A stretch of 64,000 bases of DNA from Fredinandcohnia quinoae (GTDB lineage Bacteria > Bacillota > Bacilli > Bacillales > Bacillaceae_L). Below are positions 1 to 8,427 of the stretch, piece after piece (position 1 is the first letter of the stretch; every line of letters starts with the position of its first letter). Both the position numbers and the translations under genes were made by a program. The notes under the pieces are model-generated. The model did no database searches, was not told where the DNA came from, and saw only the letters and a list, made by a program, of their open reading frames with translations. The stretch spans positions 1 to 64,000 of the forward strand of contig NZ_JAKTTI010000021.1 in assembly GCF_022427965.1 (NCBI RefSeq). Direction: 5' to 3'.

Positions 1-51
1 CAAGCCTGTAGTGGACTTTCACCACCGAGTATTCGCCCATGCAGGGCGCAC
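1..51 (-). mobile_element. 5' end of a group IIC-type intron (cut by window edge)
   Basis: Read on the minus strand, this stretch begins GTGCGCCCTGCATGGGCG and continues with GGTGGTGAAAGTCCAC. That is the 5' start of bacterial group IIC introns: from memory the Oceanobacillus iheyensis intron starts GUGUGCCCGGCAUGGGUG and then has GGGUGAGAGUCCC. The GCCC/GGGC arms form the first small domain I hairpin. The boundary lies directly after a terminator stem-loop and its T-rich tail, which is the known insertion preference of class C introns. Only 51 bases are inside the window, so the ribozyme core, reverse transcriptase and 3' end cannot be seen. Identification rests on this short match plus the insertion context. 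Confidence 0.68.
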
Positions 52-84
52 AAAGAAAAGGGAATAACAAAAGATGTTACTCCC
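52..84 (-). terminator. Terminator of the ABC transporter operon
   Basis: Stem 60-68 with 76-84. On the minus strand GGGAGTAAC pairs with GTTATTCCC (one G-U), followed by CTTTTCTTT. It lies 10 bases after the ATPase stop codon and immediately before the intron-like 5' end. Confidence 0.75.
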
Positions 85-93
85 TTTTTAATA

Positions 94-888
94 TTAAGAT
101 AGTAAAGCGCGGTCACTTGCCATTTTTGTACCTCTAATACGCTGGAATTCATTTAATAAATTTTCAATCGTTAAGTTATGTTTTTCTTCCTCGTCGACCT
201 CTAATATGATTTGCCCTTTATCCATCATGATTAAGCGATTTCCAAGATCCAGAGCCTGTTGCATATTATGTGTCACCATTAAAGTTGTAAGGTTGTATTT
301 TTCAACTATTTTCTTTGTTAAAGTTGTAATCAGTTCTGCACGTGCAGGGTCTAAAGCAGCTGTATGCTCATCAAGTAGCAATATCGCTGGTTCAGTAAAA
401 GTTGCCATTAACAAAGACAATGCCTGCCTCTCCCCCCCAGATAGGAGACCAACCTTCGCGGATAACCGATTTTCTAGCCCTAAATGAAGAGATTCCAATA
501 CTTCCTTAAAATATTCTCTCCTTTTTTTAGTTACCCCTTTTCTTAAAGTTCTTCGTTTATTTCGAGAATACGCCATTGCAAGATTTTCTTCAATTGTCAT
601 ATTTGGTGCAGTTCCAGCCATCGGATCCTGGAATACTCGACCAATAAACTTTGCCCGTCTATTTTCAGTCATATTGGTAACATCATTATCTTGAATGACA
701 ACTTTACCAACGTCAGGAGTAAGTACTCCTGAAATGACATTCATCAATGTAGATTTACCTGCCCCGTTACTTCCAATAATCGTTACAAAATCACCTTGCT
801 TTAATGATAAATTAGTCCAATCTAATGCAACTTTCTCATCTTGTGTACCTTCATTAAAAATTTTATGAATCTGATTTAAGTGCAGCAT
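94..888 (-). CDS. ABC transporter ATP-binding protein
   Basis: ATPase of an uptake ABC system of the uncharacterised COG1101/COG4120/COG2984 kind (TrpX-like substrate-binding partners). It has Walker A GSNGAGKST near residue 40, Q-loop VFQDP, signature LSGGERQ near 150, Walker B ILLLDE near 170 and the H-loop MVTHN near 207. The ATG at 888 is preceded by GGTGAGG at correct spacing and is preferred to the GTG three codons upstream. It overlaps the 3' end of the permease gene by 26 bases, so translation is probably coupled. It acts on the inner face of the membrane and powers the permease. The substrate is not evident from the sequence. Confidence 0.9.
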   Translation of the reverse strand: MLHLNQIHKIFNEGTQDEKVALDWTNLSLKQGDFVTIIGSNGAGKSTLMNVISGVLTPDVGKVVIQDNDVTNMTENRRAKFIGRVFQDPMAGTAPNMTIEENLAMAYSRNKRRTLRKGVTKKRREYFKEVLESLHLGLENRLSAKVGLLSGGERQALSLLMATFTEPAILLLDEHTAALDPARAELITTLTKKIVEKYNLTTLMVTHNMQQALDLGNRLIMMDKGQIILEVDEEEKHNLTIENLLNEFQRIRGTKMASDRALLS

Positions 889-1894
889 TTGCCTCACCCT
901 TTCTATCTGAAGGTACTGAAATCCGCTCCATATTCTCTATTAGTCGTTTTGAACGTCTCTTCTTTTCTTTTGATGCCTCGATAATCTTTGGCATCACAAG
1001 TGCTAAAATAACAATAGTTGCCGTTATTAATTTCATATCTCCTGGCTGGAGGAAATCAACCCTTAATGCAAGTGTTACAACAATGCGATAGATGATGGCT
1101 CCACCTATTACCGCAAGCGTTGTTCTTGCAATTGTTTTCGTACCAAATAGCGCTTCGCCAATAATGACAGATGCTAAACCAATAATGATCATTCCAATCC
1201 CCATAGCAACATCGGCAAATCCACCTTGTTGCGCAATCAGGGATCCAGAAAAAGCAACCATTGCATTTGAAAGACCAAGACCTACAATGACAGTCATATT
1301 GGTATTAGCAGATAGACTACGGATCATTCGTTTATTATCCCCCGTTGCCCGTATTGCAAGACCTACCTCAGTTTGAAGAAAGCGATCAGTTAAAAACTTG
1401 ATAAGGAAGGTTACGAAAATCATAAAAAGTAAGATACCCCATGTCGTAGGAAGCATATCCTCCAACCCAATCGCAATCAAAAATCGATTGAAAAATGAGT
1501 CAATCCCGCTCGAACTCGACACATCACTTACCTTAGTAAAAGCAGTATCGATATTAAGAAGTGATACATTTGATCTACCCATAATCCTAAGATTAATCGA
1601 GTAAAGTGCAATCATCATCAAAATTCCAGAAAGCAACGCATTAATTTTACCAAATGTATGGATAAATCCAGTAATACATCCTGCCGCAAAACCTGCAAAT
1701 AAAGCACAAACAGTTGCTATAAATGGGTTAACCCCGCTTGCGATCATGATTGCAGAAACAGCTGCACCGGTTACGAAGCTTCCGTCCACTGTTAAGTCTG
1801 GAAAATCAAGCACACGGAAGGACAGGTAAACTCCAATTGCCATAATTGCATAAATGATGCCTGATTCAAATGCCCCAAATATAGCTGTAAACAA
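863..1894 (-). CDS. ABC transporter permease (BPD_transp_2/LivH-like)
   Basis: Polytopic membrane protein of 343 residues with about eight to nine hydrophobic segments and a basic C-terminal tail (EKKRRSKR). The N-terminal FGAFESGIIYAIMAIGVYLSFRV-type segment followed by FPDLTVDGSF is typical of the permease of the TrpX/COG2984-linked transporters, in the branched-chain amino acid permease superfamily. It stands between the lipoprotein gene (17 bases upstream) and the ATPase gene (overlap), completing a three-gene importer. One permease gene suggests a homodimeric channel. Confidence 0.88.
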   Translation of the reverse strand: MFTAIFGAFESGIIYAIMAIGVYLSFRVLDFPDLTVDGSFVTGAAVSAIMIASGVNPFIATVCALFAGFAAGCITGFIHTFGKINALLSGILMMIALYSINLRIMGRSNVSLLNIDTAFTKVSDVSSSSGIDSFFNRFLIAIGLEDMLPTTWGILLFMIFVTFLIKFLTDRFLQTEVGLAIRATGDNKRMIRSLSANTNMTVIVGLGLSNAMVAFSGSLIAQQGGFADVAMGIGMIIIGLASVIIGEALFGTKTIARTTLAVIGGAIIYRIVVTLALRVDFLQPGDMKLITATIVILALVMPKIIEASKEKKRRSKRLIENMERISVPSDRKGEANAALKSDS

Positions 1895-1911
1895 TGAGAA
1901 CCATCCTCTCT

Positions 1912-2919
1912 TTATTCGCCTTCAAAAAACTCCGCAATCTCTTCCCATTCTGATTTGATTTCTACACCTTGTTCTTTCGCGGCTTTTTTATTTATTACTA
2001 GTTGTAAACTATCAGGAAGTTCTACTGGTATCTCAGAAGGTTTCTTCTCGCCTTTGAGAATTGCAGCCGCCATTAAACCAGATTGATAGCCAATATCAAA
2101 ATAATCAAAACCACTTGCGGCAATTGCACCTTTTTTCATAGAATCAAGCTCACCCACAAAAAGCGGAATCTTTTTGCTATTTGCAACCCCTATGACTGAT
2201 TCTAATGCTGTTACGACTGTATTATCAGTTGGAATATAAATTGCATCGACTCGACCAACTAAAGATTCAGCCGCTTGTTTTACTTCAGCTGTCGTTGAAA
2301 CCGATACCTCTACTAATGAGGCACCATTTGCTTTCGCCAATTCATCAACTTGTTTGACCTGTACTTCTGAATTTTGTTCACCAGAGTTATAGATTACCCC
2401 TATATTTTTGGCACCGATCTCTTGTGTAATAAAGTCAATTGTCTTTTTCGTTGCATCGGGATGATTGTCAGTCGTTCCAGTAATATTTTCACCAGGCTTG
2501 TCAAATGCTTCTACTAAGCCAGCGCCAATTGGATCTGTAACAGATGTGAAAATAATTGGAATGTCTTCTGTTTCATTTAACGCTGCAACCGCACTCGGAG
2601 TAGCATTAGCGAAGATAAGGTCAACCTTGTCTCCTACGAAGTTTTTTGCGATCGTAGAAGTATTATTCATATCTCCTCCAGCATTTTCAATCGAAAATTC
2701 AACATTGTCTCCTTCTTTAAATCCTTCATCTTCAAGCGCCTTTATAAACCCTTCTGTTGCTGCATCTAATGATGGATGTGGAGCATATTGAGTAAGTCCA
2801 ATCAGATATTGTTTCTCCTCTCCATCCTTTGAAGCATTATTTGAAGCATCCTTTCCACATCCAGCTAATACGATGAAGCTAGCCAATACTAGTGATAGAG
2901 CTTTTACAGATTTCTTCAT
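1912..2919 (-). CDS. ABC transporter substrate-binding lipoprotein (TrpX-like, PF04392)
   Basis: Extracellular solute-binding lipoprotein. The ATG at 2919 follows GGGGGAT and gives a signal peptide MKKSVKALSLVLASF with lipobox LAGC; the longer reading upstream is not needed. The mature part fits the ABC_sub_bind (PF04392) family: LIGLTQYAPHPSLD, IFTSVTDPIGAGLV, TGTTDNHPD and the C-terminal LPDSLQLVINKKAA. Streptococcal relatives (TrpX) are linked to tryptophan uptake, but no T-box or trp gene is seen here, so the substrate stays open. First gene of the operon with permease and ATPase downstream. Its neighbour is the phenylacetate cluster, which hints at but does not prove an aromatic substrate. 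Confidence 0.88.
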   Translation of the reverse strand: MKKSVKALSLVLASFIVLAGCGKDASNNASKDGEEKQYLIGLTQYAPHPSLDAATEGFIKALEDEGFKEGDNVEFSIENAGGDMNNTSTIAKNFVGDKVDLIFANATPSAVAALNETEDIPIIFTSVTDPIGAGLVEAFDKPGENITGTTDNHPDATKKTIDFITQEIGAKNIGVIYNSGEQNSEVQVKQVDELAKANGASLVEVSVSTTAEVKQAAESLVGRVDAIYIPTDNTVVTALESVIGVANSKKIPLFVGELDSMKKGAIAASGFDYFDIGYQSGLMAAAILKGEKKPSEIPVELPDSLQLVINKKAAKEQGVEIKSEWEEIAEFFEGE

Positions 2920-3042
2920 GCAGATCCCCCTTTTAATATTTTTAATTGAAACCGGCAGATCATCTTTGATATGCCAGGTATAGAAACCAACCATATGTAC
3001 TTTATATAATAAATACTATCTCCACCGTGAATATATCGTTAT

Positions 3043-3070
3043 AGTATCACCTACCCAATAATAGAGTCAA
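3043..3070 (-). promoter_or_regulatory. Candidate sigma-A promoter of the ABC operon
   Basis: Minus strand TTGACT (3070-3065) with 16 bases to GATACT (3048-3043), about 125 bases upstream of the lipoprotein start. The -35 is good and the -10 only 4/6. No riboswitch or T-box was recognised in the leader. Confidence 0.4.
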
Positions 3071-3147
3071 TAATATTCCAAAGATTTAATATATTTAGAT
3101 AAATATTTGTCTATTATATTATTCTTTACAACAAAAAGCTACATAAA

Positions 3148-3183
3148 ATAAGCAAGCAACATTTTATTATGCTGCTTGCTTAT
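3148..3183 (-). terminator. Terminator after the flavoprotein gene
   Basis: Fourteen-base arms 3148-3161 and 3170-3183 (ATAAGCAAGCAGCA / TGTTGCTTGCTTAT on the minus strand, one G-U), followed by TTTATG. It ends the paaX-flavoprotein transcript just before the ABC operon promoter region. Confidence 0.8.
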
Positions 3184-3194
3184 CCATTTGACGA

Positions 3195-4142
3195 TTAAAA
3201 AGTACTTGCAATTTTAATCAATTGATTTTTTGCACTGTCCATCATTGCATCCAATAATTCTTTCACACTTGGTAAATCCTTTATCAGTCCGGAAATTTGA
3301 CCTGCGTTCAGAAAGCCTTGATCACCTTTGCCCTCTAAAGCACCAATCCTATGAAAGTCTTCTGAAGTAAGCTGGGAAAATTCATCTATTGAAATGCCAC
3401 TTTTTTCATACTTTAATAATGACTGAGCATACTCAGTATTCATTATCCTCCGTATTCTACCAACCGAACGACCCACAATAACCGTGTCGTGATCAAGTGC
3501 TGAAATAAGGGTACGTTTGTATTCATCATGAAATGGAGCTTCTTTCGTTACGATAAATCTTGTCCCCATTTGTACACCACTTGCACCTAAGGCAAGCACC
3601 GCAGCTAGTCCACGGCCATCACCAATCCCACCTGCTGCAACAACAGGGATTTGGACATTATCAACAATTTGTGGAATAAGTGTTAAGGTTGTTGTTTCTA
3701 AATTAGAAATAATACCTGCCGCTTCATAACCTTCAGCAACAATAATGTCTGCACCCACTTGTTCGCATTTTATTGCTTGTTTTACAGATGCAACAACTGT
3801 CATCACTTTTATCTTATTTTTATGAAGAATTGGGATATAAGGAGTTGGATTTCCAGCAGATAAAGATACTATTTTCACATCGTGTTTTATTATTAATTCA
3901 AGTAATTGTTCTACATTTTGGGAAACATTAATCGCAATATTAACCGCAAATGGTCCCTTCGTTCGTGTTTTTGTATCGATAATAATCTCTTCAACCTCAT
4001 CAGGAGACATTGTTCCTGCACCAATTGTTCCAAGACCACCAGCATTTGAAATTGCCGATGTTAAAATTGAATTACTAATATTCCCCATACCGCCTTGAAT
4101 AATTGGATATTTAATTTTTAGCATATTTGTTAATCGGTTCAG
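3195..4142 (-). CDS. Nitronate monooxygenase/FabK-like flavoprotein
   Basis: TIM-barrel FMN enzyme of the 2-nitropropane dioxygenase/FabK family (PF03060). Seen: NMLKIKYPIIQGGMG at the N-terminus and the phosphate-binding AAGGIGDGRGLAAVLALGASGVQMGTRF. The usual EAGGH motif reads EAAGI, so the family's active-site histidine is missing and the reaction should not be assumed. Start choice: AGAGGTGG lies five bases before CTG at 4142, which gives the family-typical N-terminus LNRLTNML; a TTG at 4166 has no Shine-Dalgarno and the first in-frame ATG is too far. It lies 13 bases after the paaX stop and is probably co-transcribed with it. Confidence 0.8.
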   Translation of the reverse strand: MNRLTNMLKIKYPIIQGGMGNISNSILTSAISNAGGLGTIGAGTMSPDEVEEIIIDTKTRTKGPFAVNIAINVSQNVEQLLELIIKHDVKIVSLSAGNPTPYIPILHKNKIKVMTVVASVKQAIKCEQVGADIIVAEGYEAAGIISNLETTTLTLIPQIVDNVQIPVVAAGGIGDGRGLAAVLALGASGVQMGTRFIVTKEAPFHDEYKRTLISALDHDTVIVGRSVGRIRRIMNTEYAQSLLKYEKSGISIDEFSQLTSEDFHRIGALEGKGDQGFLNAGQISGLIKDLPSVKELLDAMMDSAKNQLIKIASTF

Positions 4143-4155
4143 CTTATCCACCTCT

Positions 4156-5034
4156 TTACATATCAATCATAAATGGATGGTTCAAAACATTGTAATCATC
4201 ATCTTTGTTCTTTATTTCATTTCCTTCTTTAAACACTTGCTCAAAAAAACTAGATGCAGGTTTGGCTAATTCCTTATAATAATCCGCAAAGAGAGTTGCA
4301 GCATGGCCTCCTAACCAGTGGCTAGGTAAAAGCTCTTCTGGTAATCCAGGATCTACAAATAAAAATTTACGGTATTCATGAACTAGCTTAGCCCGTTCAA
4401 CAAAACATTCAGCCTCTGTCATCTGTCCCTTTTGGATTTTATTTTTAGCAATGATGTATTTCTGACTATAATCACTAATGAAATTCTGATATTTTGCATT
4501 AATCTCCTGTAAATCCCAACTTTTCTGAACTAATTTCGAATTTTCATGTGGGCCGCTATATTCAGCGACAAAAAAATCGACATACTGTGCGATATCATAT
4601 TTTTCGATTAAATCATACACTTGTTTATCCAGATTATTTGCAGACACCCAACAGCTATTTGAAATAGTTCCAAAGCCACTCCAAACTAGTTCTTTTCGTA
4701 ATTCGTCTCTTACATTACGAATTTCTTCTGGAATTGTATACAAGAGAATTCTCCATTTGCCATCCCATTTTTCTGGCTTAAGCTTGAAAATACGATTTGC
4801 AGCTTCATCTATTCTCTTCTGGCCTCGTTCTGTTAATGAATAGTAGCTTTTATTCCCATTTTTTTCTGCTTGGACCCAACCTTGTTTATTCATTCTTGAA
4901 ATTGCTGCCCTTACAGATTGATCATTATGACCAAATTCATTTAATAACCGTATTAAGCTCCCAATCCATATTTTACTTCCATAATGGGAGATGTAGTCGC
5001 CATATAAAGTAAAAATCATTGATCTAGTATTCAC
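4156..5034 (-). CDS. paaX: PaaX-family transcriptional repressor of phenylacetate genes
   Basis: Regulator of about 292 residues. The N-terminus VNTRSMIFTLYGDYI is characteristic of PaaX, followed by a winged helix-turn-helix (NDQSVRAAISRMNKQGW) and the PaaX effector and C-terminal domains (PEKWDGKWRILLYTIPEE; FVDPGLPEELLPSHW). In known systems PaaX represses paa genes and is released by phenylacetyl-CoA. GAGGA eight bases before GTG at 5034 supports that start over the ATG at 5049. It lies downstream of paaJ but has its own promoter at 5089-5116. A 19-bp element shared with the paaA leader overlaps its predicted transcription start, which suggests autoregulation. Confidence 0.9.
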   Translation of the reverse strand: MNTRSMIFTLYGDYISHYGSKIWIGSLIRLLNEFGHNDQSVRAAISRMNKQGWVQAEKNGNKSYYSLTERGQKRIDEAANRIFKLKPEKWDGKWRILLYTIPEEIRNVRDELRKELVWSGFGTISNSCWVSANNLDKQVYDLIEKYDIAQYVDFFVAEYSGPHENSKLVQKSWDLQEINAKYQNFISDYSQKYIIAKNKIQKGQMTEAECFVERAKLVHEYRKFLFVDPGLPEELLPSHWLGGHAATLFADYYKELAKPASSFFEQVFKEGNEIKNKDDDYNVLNHPFMIDM

Positions 5035-5067
5035 TTTAGCAATCCTCATTTCACTATATATCTATTT

Positions 5068-5086
5068 CGAGAAAAAAACGTTATAT
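5068..5086. promoter_or_regulatory. Candidate PaaX operator upstream of paaX
   Basis: CGAGAAAAAAACGTTATAT on the plus strand matches 17 of 19 bases of the element at 11098-11116 (there on the minus strand), with palindromic AACGTT at the core. It covers the predicted paaX transcription start near 5082. Binding by PaaX is inferred. Confidence 0.45.
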
Positions 5087-5088
5087 AT

Positions 5089-5116
5089 ATTCTACTAGAG
5101 AATGCTAAACTTTCAA
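5089..5116 (-). promoter_or_regulatory. Sigma-A promoter of paaX
   Basis: Minus strand TTGAAA (5116-5111), 16-base spacer, TAGAAT (5094-5089); five of six matches in the -10. It lies about 55 bases upstream of the paaX start. Confidence 0.55.
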
Positions 5117-5134
5117 AATACTTTTTCGACAACA

Positions 5135-6334
5135 TTACATATTTTTAATTATCGTTGCAATTCCTTGCCCAACACCAACGCACATTGTGGCAAGACCAAA
5201 GTGAACTTTTTGTCTCTTCATTGCATGAATGAGCGTTGTTAATATTCTTGCTCCACTTGCCCCTAATGGATGACCTAATGCGATTGAACCACCATTAATA
5301 TTGACTCTCTCGATATCTAAATCTAGTTCACGAATACACGCAATAGATTGTGAAGCAAAGGCTTCGTTTAATTCGATTAAGCCAATATCTGTTAAAGATA
5401 CCCTTGTTCGTTCCAGCACTTTTCTCGTTGCAAATATTGGACCAATTCCCATCATTGAAGGTTCAACACCTGCTACAGCAGATCCAACATATTCGACAAG
5501 TGGCTCAACACCAAGCTGAATAGCCTTTTCTTCGCTCATAATTAATAATGCAGAAGCTCCATCATTCACACCTGAAGCATTTCCAGCTGTAACTGTTCCA
5601 TTTGCAAAAATAGGTTTCAATTTTGTGAGTTTCTCCAGTGTAGTATCAGGTCGAACATGTTCGTCCTTAACCACTGTCGTTACATTTCCATTCCGATCTA
5701 AGTAAGTAACTGGTACAATTTCAGTCTCAAAAAAACCCGATTCAATTGCCTTTTTTGCACGCATTTGACTTAAGAGTGCAAATTCATCTTGTTCATTCCT
5801 ACTTATCTGATAAAAGTTTGCGACATTTTCAGCTGTTTCTGGCATACCATCCGTCCCATACATTTCTTCTATTCTATCATTTATAAATCGCCAGCCAATT
5901 GTTGTGTCATACATTTGCATATTTCCTCTTGGGAATTCTGAACTTGGTTTCCCCATTACTAACGGCGCTCTTGTCATACTTTCTGTTCCACCTGCAATGA
6001 AGATATCCCCTTCACCAGCTATGATACATCTTGCAGCATAATTAACTGCATCCAATCCTGATCCACATAGTCGATTAATTGTTGTTCCAGACACTTCAAC
6101 TGGTAGTCCAGCCAATAAGCTAGACATACGTGCCACATTTCGATTATCCTCACCAGCCTGGTTTGCATTGCCAAAGACTACATCTTCTATATCAGCGCCC
6201 TTTATCAAAGGGTTTCGCCTTATCAAAGCCTTGATTACCATCGAACCTAAATCATCTGGACGGATATTTTTCAAGACTCCATTATATTTACCTATTGGTG
6301 TTCTTACCGCATCGACAATTACTACTTTCTTCAT
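5135..6334 (-). CDS. paaJ: 3-oxoadipyl-CoA/acetyl-CoA thiolase
   Basis: Thiolase of 399 residues, the usual length. Seen: nucleophilic cysteine in INRLCGSGLDAV (near residue 88), NGGSIALGHPLGASGAR with the catalytic histidine (near 350) and CVGVGQG with the second cysteine (near 380). VFGNANQAGEDNRNVARM is typical of the PaaJ/PcaF group. It would cleave 3-oxoadipyl-CoA (and the dehydroadipyl form) to acetyl-CoA and succinyl-CoA, the last steps of phenylacetate breakdown. Last of the catabolic genes, 24 bases after paaH, followed by paaX. Confidence 0.9.
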   Translation of the reverse strand: MKKVVIVDAVRTPIGKYNGVLKNIRPDDLGSMVIKALIRRNPLIKGADIEDVVFGNANQAGEDNRNVARMSSLLAGLPVEVSGTTINRLCGSGLDAVNYAARCIIAGEGDIFIAGGTESMTRAPLVMGKPSSEFPRGNMQMYDTTIGWRFINDRIEEMYGTDGMPETAENVANFYQISRNEQDEFALLSQMRAKKAIESGFFETEIVPVTYLDRNGNVTTVVKDEHVRPDTTLEKLTKLKPIFANGTVTAGNASGVNDGASALLIMSEEKAIQLGVEPLVEYVGSAVAGVEPSMMGIGPIFATRKVLERTRVSLTDIGLIELNEAFASQSIACIRELDLDIERVNINGGSIALGHPLGASGARILTTLIHAMKRQKVHFGLATMCVGVGQGIATIIKNM

Positions 6335-6357
6335 ATTTTAAATACCCCACTTTACTC

Positions 6358-7209
6358 TTACTTGGAATAATCATAAACTCCTCTACCGGTTTTTCTACCT
6401 AACCGACCTGCTTTGACATATTGTTCTAATAGTGGGGCGGGTCGAAATTTTTCCCCTAGCTTTTCATGAAGATATTTTAAATTATTCAGTCTTGTGTCCA
6501 ACCCAACCAAATCCCCTAGTTCAAAAGGTCCCATCGGATAATTCAATCCAAGCTTAATTGCCTTATCTATATCTTCCGCGGTAGCGACACCCTCCTGTAG
6601 CATATAGAATGCCTCATTGCCAACAAGGGCACTTATTCGACTCGTAACAAATCCCGGAAATTCATTAACAAGCACTGTTTCTTTCCCCATGTTTTCCGCT
6701 ACTTTTTTTACAATTTCTACGGTTTCTTGACTTGTTTCAAGGCCGCGAATTATTTCGACTAGAGGCATTTTATGAACAGGATTAAAAAAGTGCATAGCGA
6801 TTACTTTATCAGGTCTTTTTGTAAAGGAACCAATTTCCGTTGGACTCATTGTCGAGGTATTAGTTGCAAAGACACAGTCAGTTGGAGCATGTTGTTCAAT
6901 AATTTGAAATATATTTTTTTTCGTTTCGATGACTTCTGGAACTGCCTCGATAATTAATTGAGCGTCATCGATGTTTTGTGCAAGAAAATTTGAGTATAAT
7001 AATCGATTTCTGGCTTTTTCCATACCCATAGTTGTTAGCTTTGTCTTAGTAACAGCTTTGTCGAAAAGACTCTCTATTTCTATTCTTGCATGATTTAATT
7101 GTTTTTCATTAATATCAATGAGAGTTGTCATGTACCCACCAATAGCACTTACATAGGCAATGCCTCTTCCCATTACTCCAGAACCAATTACAACTATTTT
7201 TTCGATCAA
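6358..7209 (-). CDS. paaH: 3-hydroxyacyl-CoA dehydrogenase
   Basis: NAD-dependent oxidation of 3-hydroxyadipyl-CoA is the expected step. The protein (283 residues from this start) has the dinucleotide fold IVVIGSGVMGRGIA at its N-terminus, IEAVPE, the family motif ATNTSTMSPTEI, HFFNPVHKMPLVEI with the catalytic histidine, FPGFVTSRI and the C-terminal GPFELGDLVGLDT. AGGAGGGG lies five bases before TTG at 7209, which sets the start at the family length; the reading frame continues 66 codons upstream without homology. It lies between paaG and paaJ. Confidence 0.9.
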   Translation of the reverse strand: MIEKIVVIGSGVMGRGIAYVSAIGGYMTTLIDINEKQLNHARIEIESLFDKAVTKTKLTTMGMEKARNRLLYSNFLAQNIDDAQLIIEAVPEVIETKKNIFQIIEQHAPTDCVFATNTSTMSPTEIGSFTKRPDKVIAMHFFNPVHKMPLVEIIRGLETSQETVEIVKKVAENMGKETVLVNEFPGFVTSRISALVGNEAFYMLQEGVATAEDIDKAIKLGLNYPMGPFELGDLVGLDTRLNNLKYLHEKLGEKFRPAPLLEQYVKAGRLGRKTGRGVYDYSK

Positions 7210-7288
7210 ACAATCCCCTCCTAAATTTGAAATGGAATGAGGGTTGACATTGAAGTCAACCCTAATAAACAACATATTTTCTACAACA

Positions 7289-8062
7289 CTAATACCCCTT
7301 AAATACCGGTTTCCTTTTTTCCATAAATGCCTGAATTCCTTCTTTATGATCATTAGTGAGACCCGCAAGTCGTTGGCCTTCTGCATCTTTTTCAAGAAAT
7401 TCTTCAAAGGTTACATCCCAGCTTGCTTTTAAATTTCTCTTAATTAATCCAATAGCCTTTGTTGGCATATTTGCAAGTTTACTTGCGAATGCTTCAACAC
7501 CTTCGCTCCATTCAGTAGCAGGGATTATCTTCGTGACAAGTCCTAGATCAAATGCTTCTTGTGCTGTTATCTTATCTCCAAACACTGCTAGTTCAAGTGC
7601 TTTTGCATGTCCAACCATCTTCGTCAAATAATATAGATTACCAGCATCAGGAATAAGTCCAACATGAACAAACGACTGAACAAAGCTTGCATGATCAGAA
7701 GCGATTCGAAAGTCACACGCTAGTGAAAGACTCATACCAGCGCCTGCTGCAACTCCATTTACTGCTGCGACAATTGGCTTTTCACAATGATCCAGTTCCT
7801 TAAGCATGGGATTATATCTCTGCCTTAGAACATCTCCAAGATCCATATCATCTGTTACCCCAGCCAAATCCTCACCTGAGCAAAATGCGCGACCTTGTCC
7901 TGTGATAACGAGTGTTCTGACTGTTTCATCTTTACTAGATTGTTTTATCGCAAATTTTACTTCTCTATTTAACTGTTCAGTAAATGCATTTAATCGTTCT
8001 GGTCTATTAAGAGTTATCCAGGCAATCTTGTTTTTGACCTCATACTTTATCGTTTCAAACAA
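7289..8062 (-). CDS. paaG: Enoyl-CoA hydratase/isomerase, PaaG type
   Basis: Crotonase-fold enzyme of 257 residues. Oxyanion-hole segments GRAFCSGEDL (near 60) and NGVAAGAGMSL (near 105) are present. GLIPDAG (near 135) keeps the aspartate that in PaaG isomerises ring-1,2-epoxyphenylacetyl-CoA to the oxepin, and it lacks the paired glutamates of true hydratases. The segment LGDVLRQRYNPMLKEL is also PaaG-like. Start is TTG at 8062 behind GGGGAGG. No second crotonase (PaaF) or PaaZ is in the cluster, so ring opening and the later hydration must be encoded elsewhere. Confidence 0.85.
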   Translation of the reverse strand: MFETIKYEVKNKIAWITLNRPERLNAFTEQLNREVKFAIKQSSKDETVRTLVITGQGRAFCSGEDLAGVTDDMDLGDVLRQRYNPMLKELDHCEKPIVAAVNGVAAGAGMSLSLACDFRIASDHASFVQSFVHVGLIPDAGNLYYLTKMVGHAKALELAVFGDKITAQEAFDLGLVTKIIPATEWSEGVEAFASKLANMPTKAIGLIKRNLKASWDVTFEEFLEKDAEGQRLAGLTNDHKEGIQAFMEKRKPVFKGY

Positions 8063-8088
8063 GTAATTAACCTCCCCAATTAACTGCT

Positions 8089-8397
8089 TTACTCTTCAAT
8101 TTCTTCACCAATCATTAAAGTAATGATATCTCCAGCAAATGACATCACATCTTTACCTGATGCTTTCCCTTCATCCGTTCTCATTGCTGCTTGCAATGCT
8201 TTATGACTGTCATAATACATTTCACACATTAAATAATACTCACCCTCACCACCCATTGGACTACCTAAAATCTTTGTTACTTCCATTTTCCTTAGACCAG
8301 GTATTTTCGCTGTAATAGGCGCATGTGTATTAAAATAATGTTCATTAAATGCCTCTTTATCTTCAGGATGTTTATACAACGCGATTAGTTTTACCAT
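8089..8397 (-). CDS. EthD-family small protein
   Basis: A 102-residue dimeric alpha/beta-barrel type protein (EthD, PF07110): VKLIALYKHPEDKEAFNEHYFNTHAP near the N-terminus, GLRKMEVTKILGSP and a C-terminal ASGKDVMSFAGDIITLMIGE. EthD-like proteins accompany several oxygenase and degradation operons, but their role is not settled. It sits between paaD and paaG with short gaps and AAGGAG ahead of the ATG, so it is part of the operon. It occupies the place where paaE would be in proteobacterial clusters, but has no flavin or ferredoxin motifs and cannot replace that reductase. Confidence 0.82.
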   Translation of the reverse strand: MVKLIALYKHPEDKEAFNEHYFNTHAPITAKIPGLRKMEVTKILGSPMGGEGEYYLMCEMYYDSHKALQAAMRTDEGKASGKDVMSFAGDIITLMIGEEIEE

Positions 8398-8427
8398 TAA
8401 CTCAATCTCCTTTTACTTTGTTATTTT

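Noticed and set aside
2920-3042. Riboswitch or T-box for the ABC operon
   Set aside because: No T-box sequence, no purine, SAM or other aptamer motif was seen in the leader.
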